Source: Rhizophagus irregularis (taxonomy: Eukaryota; Glomeromycota; Glomeromycetes; Glomerales; Glomeraceae). From it: a stretch of DNA of 64,000 bases. Positions within the stretch are counted from its first letter, which is position 1. The number at the start of each line of letters is the position of its first letter. The notes under the pieces were generated by a model that ran no database searches, had not been told where the DNA came from, and saw only the letters and a program-made list of their open reading frames with translations. The stretch lies in assembly GCF_026210795.1 (NCBI RefSeq), contig NC_089453.1:3164501-3228500 (forward strand), written 5' to 3'. Below are positions 34,987-47,159 of this stretch, piece after piece. The position numbers and the translations under genes were made by a program.

Positions 34987-37546
34987 TTTTATTTTTATTT
35001 TTAAAACCACGTGAACTAGATTACAGAAAGATAGACAAGAACAAAAGATGAAACAAAAGTCAAACGCTATCTGATACTAAGCTATAATCAAACCGCCCGA
35101 GGACAGCGCCACTCTGGTACTTTAAACGAACCTGGAGGAGTCCCTAACACGACATCACATCCCTAAAAACCAAAGTAAAGGCAATCAAATCCAAGATTAG
35201 AAACGATCCGTATTTTTCTTTCGGTCATTAAAGACCGCCACCTGTAAATACTGTAATAGGTGGAATGGTTCACACTATTCTAATTGTTGTACGATGGTAT
35301 AAAATTTGTACGTGGGGGTTACCCAAAAAAAGTAAGATGTATATAAAAAAAATACAAGTCAATAGTAAAAATGTGGCTAAAATAATGTAAATCTATAACT
35401 ATCAGCGTGCCACTAAAAAAAAAAAAAAAAAAAAGCTGGTAGTTGTATTCGAATAGGGTTAAGGTAAAGCGAAGACTTTAAAGTCTTCAGGAGACGGAAT
35501 ATCTAGTCTCAATTTTTTGATCTCAGTGTTGTGCCTATCTGTATTTGTAGTCGGGATAGGAGGGCGTTTGTGTGGCCTGAGTTCAAGATGTTTTGTGTCA
35601 TCAGATATGTGTCCTTTGTAACGGTAATGGGGTCCGTTGTCATCTATGACTGAAAAGTAGTCGATACTAAAAAGACCTAGTTCTTGCTCCAATTGGAGCA
35701 ACTGTTTGTTAGTTTTGTAAACGTTTTTTCCCTGTATGATTCTGTTTTGTAGAACGGATCGACGATCAATTAGGGGAGTGATTTTTTTGTGAAAATGATC
35801 TTGAAAGTTAGTCAGATCTTTGACCATATCTTCACGATATTCTATACGGTTGGAGGAAGTATTCCAGAGCTTAGCTCTAGCGGAAAGTTCTTCTTCGTAA
35901 GCGAGACGTCTAACTTGTCTTGCTTCATCTGCTTTTTGTTGACGCACAGCTAGTTCGTGAGCTTCTTTACGTTTTCTAATACCATTTAACCAGTATATGC
36001 ATCCTGGTGTGTATTGTTGACCTTTAATTTTTGCCTGTCTATTAGAAGTATAAACAGGTTCATCGGTTACATAAGGAAAGAGGTCGTTAGGAATCCAGAT
36101 GCCCAACTTCTCATGCTACGTTTTCTCCTCATTGAGGAGAGTGGGTTGTGAGGTGGTGGCAGGTGAGTGAGTATTTGAAGTACTAATTGAATTGTTTCCT
36201 GGAGATAGTTGACGGGCTCGGTCAAGACATTTGGCTATAACGGCCATTGCGCCTAAAGGCTTGGGTGAAGCAGGGGGTATAGGAAAATTGTAATCACTCT
36301 CATCTCTGAGCACTAGTCTTTTGTGATATTTTAAATGTTGTATGGGTTTATTAATATGTTGTGAAGGTAAAAATAAGAAACGGTGTTGTTTAGCACGGTG
36401 AAGCTTTTCTTCAAGAGTATTCACGCGTCTATGAGATTTTTTATTGTTACCACGATTGTAGAAAACAGATCTACATGCCCGTTAAAAACGGGATTTTTGT
36501 TTTTTACTCCTTTTACTACTGTCTGAGTGGTGTGAACGGAAATTGTCCAATCGTTTTCGGTACATGCGACGGTCTTTGTGTGTGGAAAGGAATTTGTGTC
36601 CATTAGCTAAGTATGAAACGTCATATGAAATTCCAAGACGATTTGAATAGACGTGTTTTTTGATATGATGTTGCCACTGTTTATGAATAACGGTTGCATG
36701 AAACTGTTTGTTATTTACGTTGTCTTTCGATAACGAGATGGGTTTCTTGATGTTGTGAAAGATGTCTAAATGTTTTCGATGAGAGGCGCAAGCTCTTCTG
36801 TTATAAGACATAATGTAGGGGGAGGGGACACGGCACATCTGTGTGTGTTCAGTTCCAAAATTGTAGGTGGTGGAAAAGTTACATGGTGTAAAAATACCAA
36901 AATGAAAACGGTAACGTTTATATGAAAAGTTAAAGAAAGTTTTTGTCTGAGAATTTCTTTGTGTGATTTTATCAGCACGTGATTTGACAAGAAAATATCT
37001 GTCGAGTAATTTTGAACGAATAAGATTAAAATATTTCTTTTGAATAGAACGTGGGAGAACTTTTTGATGAGAAAAAAAATATTGTAACATCTTACTAATC
37101 TGAAATTTCAGATTAGGAAAGCTACAGGTGGAAGAGTAGCTAATAGGGGTGGTTTTCATGTGGTAATCATTTGTGTGTATTTTAAGATGAATATCATTGG
37201 TGTTTGCTGAGGGATCAGCTAACTCAAAAAAGAAACTTTTTGATCTTCTGATTTCGTAAATCTTGTTACATCCAGCCCGATTGGATCTAGTCACGTGAAA
37301 TTTATGGAATGAGACGTCGAAAGAAAATTTTCCCAAAGGGAAAGGTTTTTGAAAAGTAAAAACCATATTTTGATATTTTTTGTAAAAGTGAGGTAAAAAT
37401 ATAGTAAAAACTTCTTTCAGAGGTCGGGTGATAAGGAGAAGGACCTTTCCATAAGAAGCCACCCAGTGGGCTTCTTGCTTCTCGAACGTTAAAAACGTAA
37501 AAGGGGTGTAAATAAAAAAACAGTATTTAACTGCGGATTTCTATGT
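34987..37546 (-). mobile_element. Retroposed 2.56-kb unit with A-rich tail and 20-bp target duplication
   Basis: Exact direct repeats TTATAGGAGGATGTTTATTT lie at 34967-34986 and 37547-37566. On the minus strand the unit ends in an A-rich tail (AAAAATAAAAATAAAA) immediately before the duplication. That combination is the signature of target-primed reverse transcription by a LINE. The unit carries one long ORF (interrupted) and no recognisable reverse transcriptase, so it is either a retrocopy mobilised in trans or an ORF1-type remnant of a truncated LINE. Confidence 0.82.
35459..37366 (-). pseudogene. ~636-codon ORF of unknown family with two in-frame stops
   Basis: One reading frame stays open from about 37537 to 35459 except for TAA at 36482-36484 and TAG at 36116-36118. 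The first Met matching the paralogue start is at about 37366. The homologue at 10103-11840 has Glu at the TAA position, so that stop is a single-base change. Content: basic N-terminal two thirds with aromatic-rich blocks (KTFFNFSYKRYRFHFGIFTP, VYSNRLGISY, KQHRFLFLPSQHINK), then a charged probable coiled coil (RKRKEAHELAVRQQKADEAR) and a Pro/Arg-rich end. No enzymatic motif recognised. Possible LINE ORF1-like nucleic-acid-binding protein, by composition and context only. Confidence 0.7.
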
Positions 37547-37999
37547 TTATAGGAGGATGTTTATTTGATTGGACATTTTGTTTTATAGTACAATCAAATA
37601 TCACGTGACTGTAACTTTTGGTTACGGACTTACGGTGCTCTTGTGGTAATTGGGTCCGGGGTCGTCAACTACATTTTGCCTTAAAAAACAAATCGAAAAG
37701 AAAAATTATCAAGATCAGTTTTAAAAAACTAAAAAAATAATAGATCGAAAAAAAATGATACGGTCTAAAAAAAGACCGATTATTCGAAAAAGATTACGTT
37801 CGCGGATAATTTGTTGTGTTTTAATAATATCAAATTAAAGGCAATTTTTGTTGAGCTCTACATTACGTCATTATTATGAAATATATTTGTTACATATGAG
37901 TTCAAGAAAAAGGATCAAGTCACTAAAAAAAACTTTTTTATATTGTATTGTTGTTTAAATTGTTATGATTGATCACAATACTAGAAAAAATTTTTTTTC

Positions 38000-39240
38000 C
38001 ATTGATTTGGATACACTCACTTCATATTGACGTTAGTAACCTTCATTTATGGTGTACAGTATATGCATCTTCACGAGAGTCATTACATACTATATAATAT
38101 ATTAATTTATAAAACAGAAAAAATTGTTGTTTGGTGAGTTGTTAAATATAGGAGGTTAATTTTGATTTAACAAAAAAAAAGGTTTGGAAGTTACTTTATA
38201 TACATGTTTTACAATAAATAGAACTGGGGAAGTACACTAGTAAACACCAAGATCATAATTAATCGTGTATCAGGCAAAAAATCTTGTATCAGGCGTTAAA
38301 ATCGCAATATTCAAACTTCGAGCCGAATAACTATTAAATATGCCAAATTTTTTGTGCTAATTTATAAGAAAGAAATTTATTTTTTGGGATTTTAAATAAC
38401 TTTATTTTAAAGCCTTTTTTTTATGAAATGGTTTGACAGTTAATGAACTCAAATATATTCGGTCGGATCAACTAATTAAAGAGTGTAAGAATCGTCAAAA
38501 TATTAATCCCTTGAGCACAAAAAAAAAGAATCTTCACAAAAAAAATTTTTCTTAATCCTTTTAAAATTTAAAAGGGCCATATGGATAAACCTTTGACTTT
38601 TATTTACCGCTTTTATTGCTTTTATTATTATCATCATTAATAATCGATTAAAATTACTGACTTTGTGTATTTATTTATTAGAGCTAAGTGCATATGATTA
38701 AACAGAATTTTGGTGGAAACTTCTCATAATCAATATGAAAATCCCTGAACATTCGATAATAATTTGATTATCGTTAAAAAAAAAATTCTATGAAATATTT
38801 TCTGACTGAAGTCATTCGTAAGTATTCGATGATCTCTGAATGTTCTTTTGTCAAAGTTGCAAAAGCCAAATAAATTATATTTATTTACCTTTTGGGAAGA
38901 AACACAAAACTACTAAATCACATGAAACAAAATTAAGACATAGTGATGTCCTAACCCATGATATTTAACAAAATTTTCCTATTATTTAATAGACAAAAAT
39001 AAAAAAGGAAAAAAAAAACTTCTAATTTCTTCAATTTCCGCACTTCCTTTACTTTCTGAACTCCCATTCCGCCAGTGCAATTCTCCTCTCTTCCAGTTCT
39101 ATTTACGACCTATCATCCCTGCTGTAAAGATTCCGTCACATTTTAATGTTTACTAGTTCTAATTGCACTTGCTTTATGTATCTTGAGCTTCCGTTCTGCC
39201 AGTGTCATTTTCTTCTAACCTGATTACAGCGCTGACGGGA
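38000..39240. repeat. Dispersed ~1-kb repeat, copy 2
   Basis: Matches 30850-31830 and 45990-46850 in blocks. On the minus strand near 39200 it carries a coiled-coil remnant MTLAERKLKIHKASA, and near 39085 a second weaker one. The same C-terminal motif recurs on the minus strand near 46800 and on the plus strand near 41340, so the repeat seems to include the 3' end of a multi-copy gene. Confidence 0.6.
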
Positions 39241-39589
39241 AAAAACTGACAATAGATTATGAGTACTAAAATCTATTGTGCAACCCTCACTCCCTATCAC
39301 TAATTCTACACGCTTCGTCGCTTCGGTATAGATTTACTAAATTAAGACATAAATTCCCTATCAATGGCCTCGCTATTGTTAACATAAAAGCCTCTTGAGG
39401 GATGAATTTTTTTCACTGATCATAACATTTCCCTTCATCTCAACATTCTTTTCGTTACATATTGACCATAAAAATTTTGATCTCAGGAGAGTAGTATGGC
39501 CGTCAAAAAGAAGTTGTTGACTTTCACATTGTTAACTGAAAATTTGAATGGTGGATTTTTCGTGAAATTTGACTCAAAATTTATTTGAG

Positions 39590-40090
39590 CAAGTTCGTCA
39601 GGTGCTTGGTGATATGCGGATATTTTCAACATTCCAAGACTTACACCTAATCTTCATGAGGAACGTTGCCCACGGGTCTTTTGCGCAAAATGTTCCCCAC
39701 ACATGAACTCTAAAAAGGTATTTTGCTTTTGCACGAGTTTGCCTTTCGAACTTGAGTTGTATTACGACCATTTGAAATGTTGTTTCATCAAAAAATATAA
39801 CTTTATTCCACCTTTTTCTTTGATGAGCTCTTGCCCAGGAAACACATCAGCTTCAAGTGAGAATAGGAACTGGACGAGAAATACAAACTTTATATCCGAG
39901 CTTCTGAAGATTTTCTCATTCGTGGTGCAATATTAAGATAAGATTTTTTAAGAGTTCCAATAATTTCAACACTTGACACAACTCTGTGCGATTTTGTGAC
40001 ATGACCAAGGCAACGACATTTATTAGGTAAGACGCTTTGGACGACCTGAATGACTTCTTTTTTAAGATGTTTAGCCCATCTAAACAATTT
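39590..40090 (-). pseudogene. Tc1/mariner transposase remnant
   Basis: Minus strand: KKEVIQVVQSVLPNKCRC...IIGTLKKSYLNIAPR...LGYKVCISRPVP gives the second helix-turn-helix and linker typical of Tc1 transposases. Another frame gives GGIKLYFFDETTF, whose Asp (codon 39787-39789) fits the first catalytic residue, then VHVWGTFCAKDP, the family's VWG block. Several frameshifts and stops, and the C-terminal catalytic region is missing. Confidence 0.75.
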
Positions 40091-40189
40091 TTTTTCTAAA
40101 AGTTATTTCCACCAGATTAATTCTGAAAGAGAGTTGTTTTTAGTTTTTAAAGGAATTAAAGGTGTACTCCTTTCTTGGAGGTTTTTCAG

Positions 40190-40477
40190 TTACTCACAAC
40201 ATCTTTTTATGAAGTAATATATGTTGCGAAATAATAGTTCCTTCGCCTTATTTTTTTTCTCTTCACTCGTATACTCTATTTTATCCTCGGCGAAAAGTCT
40301 CAAATCTTTTATAAAGTCGACATCTATTATTTTAACTTGGTAATAGTCCGGTGCATCTATCTTCCGGTTTCTATGTCTGATATGCAATAATGTGTTATTC
40401 GGCACCAAAAACTCATAGATTGATAGGAAATATTTATTATTATTAGGGATTACTGGGTACTGGCTATCTTTTTGCAA
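40190..40477 (-). pseudogene. Fragment of repeated gene family (LFAEDKIEYTS exon)
   Basis: 95 codons containing DYYQVKIIDVDF...LRLFAEDKIEYTSEEKKNKAKE. Related, more decayed versions lie near 16900 (+), 44450-44530 (-), 48960-49050 (-) and 62900 (-), always as AIEHYQAKY / LFAEDKI..YTS text. In the other copies this exon is followed by a GTGCGTTTTG intron start; here it ends in a stop. Family function not recognised. Confidence 0.5.
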
Positions 40478-40969
40478 AGAACATGAAGGTATATGATACA
40501 GCTATTCCGTTCTTCAAGTGAAAAACTTTCATAGAGAAAAGCCTGGGAATTTAATTGCGAAAAAGGATGATTTTAAATAAAATTACTAATCATATAATTA
40601 TGTCGTCAGTATTACCAATTATCGTTCAGATATAGATATATTAATCTTCATGTGAATTCTCTGATTTAATACCACATTAATCGAAAATAAGAATCGTGAA
40701 TTTTTTTTATGTATTAAATATATCTATCTATATCCGAGTGTGTGTAACTTGATAATTATAATATTGATGACTAATTATATAATACATTTGATAATTATGA
40801 TGTCATAATCATATCATTGATTAACAATATTAATAATTGTCCTTTTTCGCAAAAAAAAAAAAAAAAATTTACTAGACGTTTCCTCAATGAATACCGGAAG
40901 TTCAAGCAAGCGCGTTATCATACCAAGCTGATTATAATTAATTTCACAAATATCGGCTTCTTAAAAAAT

Positions 40970-41400
40970 TAAGAAAATCCTGAATCCCTTTTCTTGAGGA
41001 CAAAGGGACAAAGCAGGATCATATACGAATGCAAGATAAAAAGAACAAAGAGAACGAAAATCAAAGGTGCGTTTTGTATAGTGAACTTTGTGTCATAGAA
41101 AGTATTTCTTCTTTTTTTAATATTCTTTTGCTTTCTTTTTTAGGATTGGTCTCAAGAGTCCAAGGGAATTTTTAATAGTAATAAATATTTTTTGTTAATT
41201 TTTGAATTTTTGGTGCTGAAAAACACATTTTTATCGCAGAGATTAAAGGGTTAAGAAAAAGGTAGTTGATATACGCAACGCAATTTCAAAAATTGAGTTA
41301 GCCGAAAAAGGAGTGGAACAGTCAGAACGTGACCTCCGGATTCGTAAAGCAAGTGCAATGGTCTGTAAATTAAAATTAATTAACATAAAATGCGCCGGAA
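40970..41400 (+). pseudogene. Second exon-intron-exon remnant of the same repeated family
   Basis: Shows AAAG|GTGCGTTTTG at about 41069 and TTTTTTAG|GATTGGTCTC at about 41143, i.e. a ~75-nt intron matching the junctions of the long copies at 16988/17890 and 48071/48950. About 120 bp downstream a clean coiled-coil frame reads VDIRNAISKIELAEKGVEQS and continues ERDLRIRKASAMV. Interrupted elsewhere. The compact intron makes this the best guide to the original structure. Confidence 0.55.
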
Positions 41401-41509
41401 TCTTATCAGAAGCAGTATATAAATTGAGCTGGAAGGTCTCTTGGTCTGCTAATTACAGCAGATAGTGCATTTTACTAAACTGGTCTAACTTAAAAAATTC
41501 CCTTACGAC

Positions 41510-42870
41510 AAGTAAACATGGACCCGTCTCTGGATGGTATAAATATTTAGTAGAAACATATGTATCAGCAAAGAATCTTTACGTCTATTGATGTCGATCG
41601 AACCTCCTCTGATGATTAATCTTCAATTACAACGCCCGCCGGCTTCATATAGCACCATTAAAGATAACAGAATTTGGATTGGTTCTTGCTCAGAAAGAAT
41701 CAAAGATATTATATATCTGATATGGCAAGTTTCTAGAAAAATTTCACCGTCCAACATAACCTCCGATATCATATATTGAGCATTAGATATACACTCCGAA
41801 CATTTTGACGAATCTCATCTTACCCCAAAATACGCAAACAATCCTTGACGTCATATAATGGTTGTCATTTACATACACCATATTATTTTGGAGTCGACCC
41901 ATGCATTAATTATTGATACTTTCACCACTAAACGAGCAACTGACATTATACACCAGCATCTACATTTACGTATTCTAAATCAATTTCACACAACACGTAC
42001 AGAATTATGGTATATAATGATTTCCTCAACGAATTCAACCTCTTTTGCCGAGTGATACTATTCTTCTAACTCTTCTAATACTTCCCGATCATGACAACAT
42101 CACGTTTTACACCGAAGATTCCCTCACAACTAATAGAGATACTTCATCACCACCCAGAGCCTAGGCTGGATTATACCTTTGTCAGATACACCCAATATCG
42201 CCTTTAACTGTGCGTCACGCACGATTATTTCCATCATCAACAAATGTAGAAGCTTTAGCAATATGTACCGCTTTAGCGACTTGTCCACGAAATTCAAGTG
42301 TCAACATATATACTGACTTGTTTTTCATCATCCAGACTAATTCCTAGACGCGCACTTAAAGTGATATGGAAAGCGATTTTTTTATCATAAGCCAACTCAA
42401 GCTGGAAGATCTTTTACACAAAGTTAAAGCACACTCGGGCGCCTCTTTAAATGATGAGGCTGATGCACAAGCAAAATTGGGACTCACCTCTCAATATTCG
42501 ATCAACACTAATCCAACATCATCAATTGGGCCTTAATATAGAATGGGGATACAATTGTTGACAGGGACATCAGGAAAAATGTTCATACGGTGGTTAATTA
42601 TTTAAAATTCAACGAATTCATCCAACAAGGGCGTTTACGTTACATTCTCACATTCGAAGGACGAAATTGGAAATGGACAAAATTATGGATATTGACGTCT
42701 CTGGTCGTGTTTACACAACATTCAAATTCTTAAACAAATTTACATCAAGCACAAGAGCATATTTTACAATGCTTATCCAATTGTTGCGACAAACTTGCAC
42801 TTTTACTCGAAGACTCGATCGACAGAATCGGATGGTCTTCTCAAGACTCGCCAGTACTTTCAATAATTAA
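41510..42870 (+). pseudogene. LINE 3' end with decayed RNase H domain
   Basis: Broken frames carry, in order, YSTIKDNRIWIGSCSERIKD, TFTTKRATDIIHQHLHLRI, then an RNase HI domain at about 42085-42480: NITFYTEDSLTTNR (first catalytic Asp reads Glu), SSTNVEALAICTALATCP (second, Glu), SVNIYTDLFF (third, Asp), HKVKAHSGASLNDEADAQAK (fourth). Multiple stops. RNase H after reverse transcriptase is typical of fungal non-LTR elements; the reverse transcriptase itself is missing here. Confidence 0.82.
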
Positions 42871-42879
42871 TTACAGTTG

Positions 42880-44225
42880 CATAAAATTTATAGTTATGAA
42901 CTTATGATGATTAATTTTAGTAAATTCATTATTTTTTGATTTGTTCAGGAGATTAATAATATTTAGATAACGAAATTGTTAAGTATAGAGATTTAAAATA
43001 GTTTGAGATTTAAATAAGGGTTTTAAAGATATGTAGGTTTATTGTTTTTATATGGACCTTCAATTATCAAAAAAAAAAATTATCAAATCAAATTATGTAT
43101 TTCATCCTCTAATATGAACTAAATTTAAATAATAATCAATAATTAAATGAATGATGTTAGAGCGGAGCACAAGGGGGTGAAAATATATATATTACTGATG
43201 TTTTTTTATATTTTTTTGACTCTCTTAGACAATGTAAATATCTTTGTATAATAATATAATATTTATGCAAGATGCGTTATGTTAAGCGCTGCATGTATGG
43301 TAAAATTACTAAAAACAAGATTTGCTTAATATATTTAAAATCATTAAGGCGTAACTTTACTTTTGCAACTGAATATCATTTTTGAATGATTTGGTTTTTT
43401 CGTTAAACCCTCTAAACAAACTTTTAGAACAGTGAATTTTTTGAAAGTGCTGCGCCGCAAAGTACACATTCCGAAAAGAATTTAAAAACCAGTTATTATT
43501 TTAATAAAATAATTTTGTGATAAAATCTAGAAAATATATTATTAGACGACTTATTATTGCTTGTCATAATATTGAATATTTACAAGACATACAGTATATA
43601 CAGCACAAGGAAAATATTGGACCACCTAATTCGCTATTATAGCCATGAAACAGTAAAGATTTTTTTTCCAATAATTAATCTGCCTTTTATATTATAAGCA
43701 AAATTGTTAAATTACATTTACCTTAAAAATTATATAAATTTCTGATTCAAATTGATTATGCTTTTAACTGTAACAAACATAAAATAAACTACCATAATTT
43801 TATAAACAATGCAATTATTAATAATTACCTAAAATAAACTATTCTTCGTCCTTATACTGAGAAGACTATTAAAGGTTATTCCGCTTTTCAATGTCACTGA
43901 CTGAGGTGAAACACAATAAGTTGCTAGTGTATATTATACAGCAAATCCGCGGAAAATTTTAAAACAATTAATTTTATCAATTCGTGCAAACAACGTCAAC
44001 AACGCTACTTAATATACCAATCCAGGATATGACAAACCTATTTTGTCTCTTGAATTATAGAATGGCATAGTCAAAGAAAAATCAGATTCCGTGGTTAGGA
44101 AAGTAAGCCCAATACCGTAGATGACGGGGAGAAGAATATTTTACGAGAGGTAGAAGTCATCTTTGAATGAGTAAGAAAATTTTAATGCTTAAGTACTGTA
44201 CCAATATTTGACGTAAGTTTAGATA
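42880..44225. other. AT-rich intergenic stretch
   Basis: No gene, repeat array or terminal repeat recognised. Confidence 0.4.
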
Positions 44226-44229
44226 TTAG

Positions 44230-44870
44230 AAGTGACCAATTCTAAAAAAAAAGCGCTCAAAATTGTTATCAATAAAGAAGACTTGAATTCATTTAAGGAG
44301 CTTGCATATAAAACTAGATTTGTTATAAAATATGCAATTCCTTAACTGGCATCGTTACTCAAGAAAGAATCATTTCTATGACACAAAGATTAGTCTCGCT
44401 CATTAACCAAAATGCACTTTGCAAATTATCTCCTTTGCTTTATTCCTTTTACTTTTGCTTGTATATTCTATTTTGTCTTTAGCGAAGAGTCTTATATTTG
44501 GCTTGGTAATGTTCGATTGCACCTGTTGACTTCCAGCTTTTTATTTATTGAAGTGGAATCCATCTTTGCAAAAAGAAAATAGAAAAAAGAAAATGAGGGA
44601 GGGTAACGAGGAGGGTATAAGATGCATATTCTGGTGAACGATTAAAAAATCAAGGATTACTGCATTATAAACTTCCACCCTTTCATGGAGAAAATCCTGG
44701 AAATTTTGATTGTGAAAAAGGATTTACTATTATGTCATCGATATTATATTAGTACATGAAAAAATTATTAATCATGCGAATTCTCATTCTCTGATGGCTC
44801 TGTGTGTGATCGCAACACAAATGTTTATTATTATCCTTTTGCTAACAAATCCATTTCCTCACTCACTATG
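44230..44870 (-). repeat. Third partial copy of the dispersed family
   Basis: Minus strand holds AIEHYQAKYK...RLFAKDKIEYTSKSKRNKAKE, then AAAG|GTGCATTTTGGTTAATGA, matching copy A and copy B at the intron start; the intron is truncated after about 150 bp. The flank 44640-44760 (CATGGAGAAAATCCTGGAAA) matches 40520-40600 and 63080-63180, the region upstream of the other family fragments. Confidence 0.65.
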
Positions 44871-45193
44871 ATGTAAGTGACTATCATGACAGTATCATGT
44901 GGCGCTGAATCCCATGACGATTTAAATGTTTAATAACGATTTATGCAAAATTCTCAAGAAAAAAAATCACGGTTAGCGAGAGATGTTATCAAAGAGAGAG
45001 TACGGATCTTAGTTCATTTAATGCGAGTCCCAGGCTCCCAGAACCAAAGTTATTACTTTAAGATTCCTTATAAATTTTGGTAGATTCTTTTTTACAATTT
45101 TTCTTTTTTTTTTCTAGTTATTTTTAACTGCATAAATCCTTCATGCTGTTTGAATTCAGTAAAGGCAGAGGTGTCAGTTACGGATAAAGAAAT

Positions 45194-45965
45194 ATTTAAT
45201 TCGTGATCCGTCTGAAATCCACTAATACGTTTTGGGGAATTATTTTGCAAATTAATTTAGTGGGAAATTCAGATAAGAGCAATAGATATAGCACGCAGGA
45301 AATGTGAAATGAATTTACAAATTATTAGAGAAAAGTAGTTTAGAAGAACTGACATTCCAAAAGTATCAACTATTCAAATTACTAGATACACCGCAAAATA
45401 TAGTACAATAAGTTAGACAACCTGTGTTTAATAGAAATAAATAATTTTAATACTTTTTTTTTGTTTTTTCTTGTTTATAACCTTTAAATAAATTATTTAC
45501 CAGCATATTAATAAAAAAATATCAATTTTGTGATTGTCCCACCTCTTGTATTGAATAATTATGGCATTTTTAAAGGCCGGAATCCAGCGTCGCTAAAGAA
45601 AAAATTTTTTAACTAATCGTTCAATGCAAAAATTTTTGATGGATTTTGATTCCCTCGGTTTTAAGCAATTGGTTACACTATTTTTCAGCCGGGTTGTAAT
45701 ACAAATTTGGCTGGTTACTTTTTAGGCAATATCGCCAATTTGTATAATAACGTAACCTTAAATGGCAAGTATACGTTGATCAAACTTGTGATATTAATAT
45801 TTGACGATGCAAATTTATACTCGGAACATTATTATATAACACTTAAAAAAAAAATTCTGAGCAAATCAGCTCAAAAGCCATTTAAGGGATAATTAATTTG
45901 TAAAACCAGTTCCCCGAAATTTATTAGTAGTTTTCACTGGTTCGGAGACGGATCACGAATTAAAT
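45194..45965. mobile_element. ~770-bp TIR element
   Basis: ATTTAATTCGTGATCCGTCT at 45194-45213 is exactly inverted at 45946-45965, and the symmetry continues with gaps for another ~40 bp (CACTAATACG / TTATTAGTAG; GGGGAA / TTCCCC). No clear target duplication. The largest internal frame (45707-45892) shows no recognisable protein. Confidence 0.7.
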
Positions 45966-45989
45966 TTTAAATTGTGTTATAGTTTATAT

Positions 45990-46850
45990 GTTCTTTTTAT
46001 TTAACGTTTTATTGCTTTTTTTTATCTCTGGTGCAAATTTATGTATTTTTTTTTCTGATATCCGATTTTCATTTATGTTGAACCCATTCAGCGCTAATTT
46101 AATATAATATTCATCCCAAAGTTTCAAATAGTTTATTTGTTACACATAATTTTTTACTTCTATTTGACGCCACGCCAGATTTGCGGTTTAACGGATTAAT
46201 ATAATTATTATATCAATTGAAATTCTGTAACATTGTGTTATTTACGGAATCAAACCTTCAATTTTCATTCGTATGTTGCGTATTTATGAAGGCTAAGTGC
46301 ATATTATTGATTTGATTGATTGATTCATCGGAATAATCTTTAAAGACACTCCGGCAGAATTCTAATCAAAATGAAAATCTTTCAAAGAAAATGCTGTTTT
46401 CCCTGAATAATATAGAACATTCAATAATAATTGATCATTATTGTTTTAAAAAAAATTCTTCGAAAAAATGAAATCCATTTTTTTACAAGAAAGTGAAAAA
46501 TACATAAAAATAAAATAATACCGCTTATATAACTGAAGTCGTTCGTAAATATAAAATAAGTGTTCGATATGATTTAGAATGTTCTTTTTATGTCATTTAT
46601 TTATTTATTTACTCTTTAGGAGGAAAAACGAAAGAACTACTAAATCAATGTAACAAAATTAGGCACAGTAATTATTCCTAAATCATGGTAAAAAAATTTT
46701 TTCCTATTAGACAAAAATAAATCATTTTACCGTAAATTTAAAATCGATCAACGAATTTAATTTTCTCGATTTCCGCTTTACGTATATTGAGCTTTCGTTC
46801 TACCAGTGTCCTTCTAACTCGATATGCGAAATGGTGCAACGTCTTTTCTT
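45990..46850. repeat. Dispersed ~1-kb repeat, copy 3
   Basis: Blocks TACGGAATCAAACCTTC, GGCTAAGTGCATAT, GAACATTCAATAATAATTGA and CTATTAGACAAAAATAA align with copies at 30830 and 38000. On the minus strand near 46810 it encodes VRRTLVERKLNIRKAEIEKI, the coiled-coil tail also seen near 39200. Confidence 0.6.
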
Positions 46851-47009
46851 TTCTTTCTTTTTTTTTTATTGCTTCCGCAATGCGATAAAATGTGTTATTC
46901 AACACCCAAAACTCAATACGATTATTGAGTTCATTGTTTTATTTTTAAACTAAACTAATTGGAGTTTTTCTACTATTAGTAATCTTATCAGTTATGTAAA
47001 AACTCGTCA

Positions 47010-47150
47010 ATGGTATACCAGCCAGGGCTCCAGCGGTTCACTCGTGAGACCACCTGCCACAGCTCCTGTTAAGGCTCCGACGGTAGTGCTAACGATAGCT
47101 TGATTAGTTTTGTCTGAAGATCCGATTTTGATAAAAGTGCTTTGTGAATG
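47010..47150 (-). other. Candidate single exon with glycine-zipper-like peptide
   Basis: Minus strand reads KIGSSDKTNQAIVSTTVGAL and continues TGAVAGGL to a stop near 47020. GC is higher than the surroundings and the GxxxG spacing is unlike chance. It may be the last exon of a lost or unrecognised gene; no upstream exon found. Confidence 0.3.
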
Positions 47151-47159
47151 GTGGCTAAT

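Noticed and set aside
35040-35180. Possible tRNA-like sequence on the minus strand (TATAGCTTAGTATCAGATAG and a GGTTCG box)
   Set aside because: The boxes are in the wrong order and spacing and no cloverleaf could be formed; at most a decayed SINE-like piece.
35414-35433. A20 run as a poly(A) tail of a retrocopy
   Set aside because: On the coding (minus) strand it is poly(T) and lies inside the element; the real A-rich tail is at the other position, next to the target duplication.
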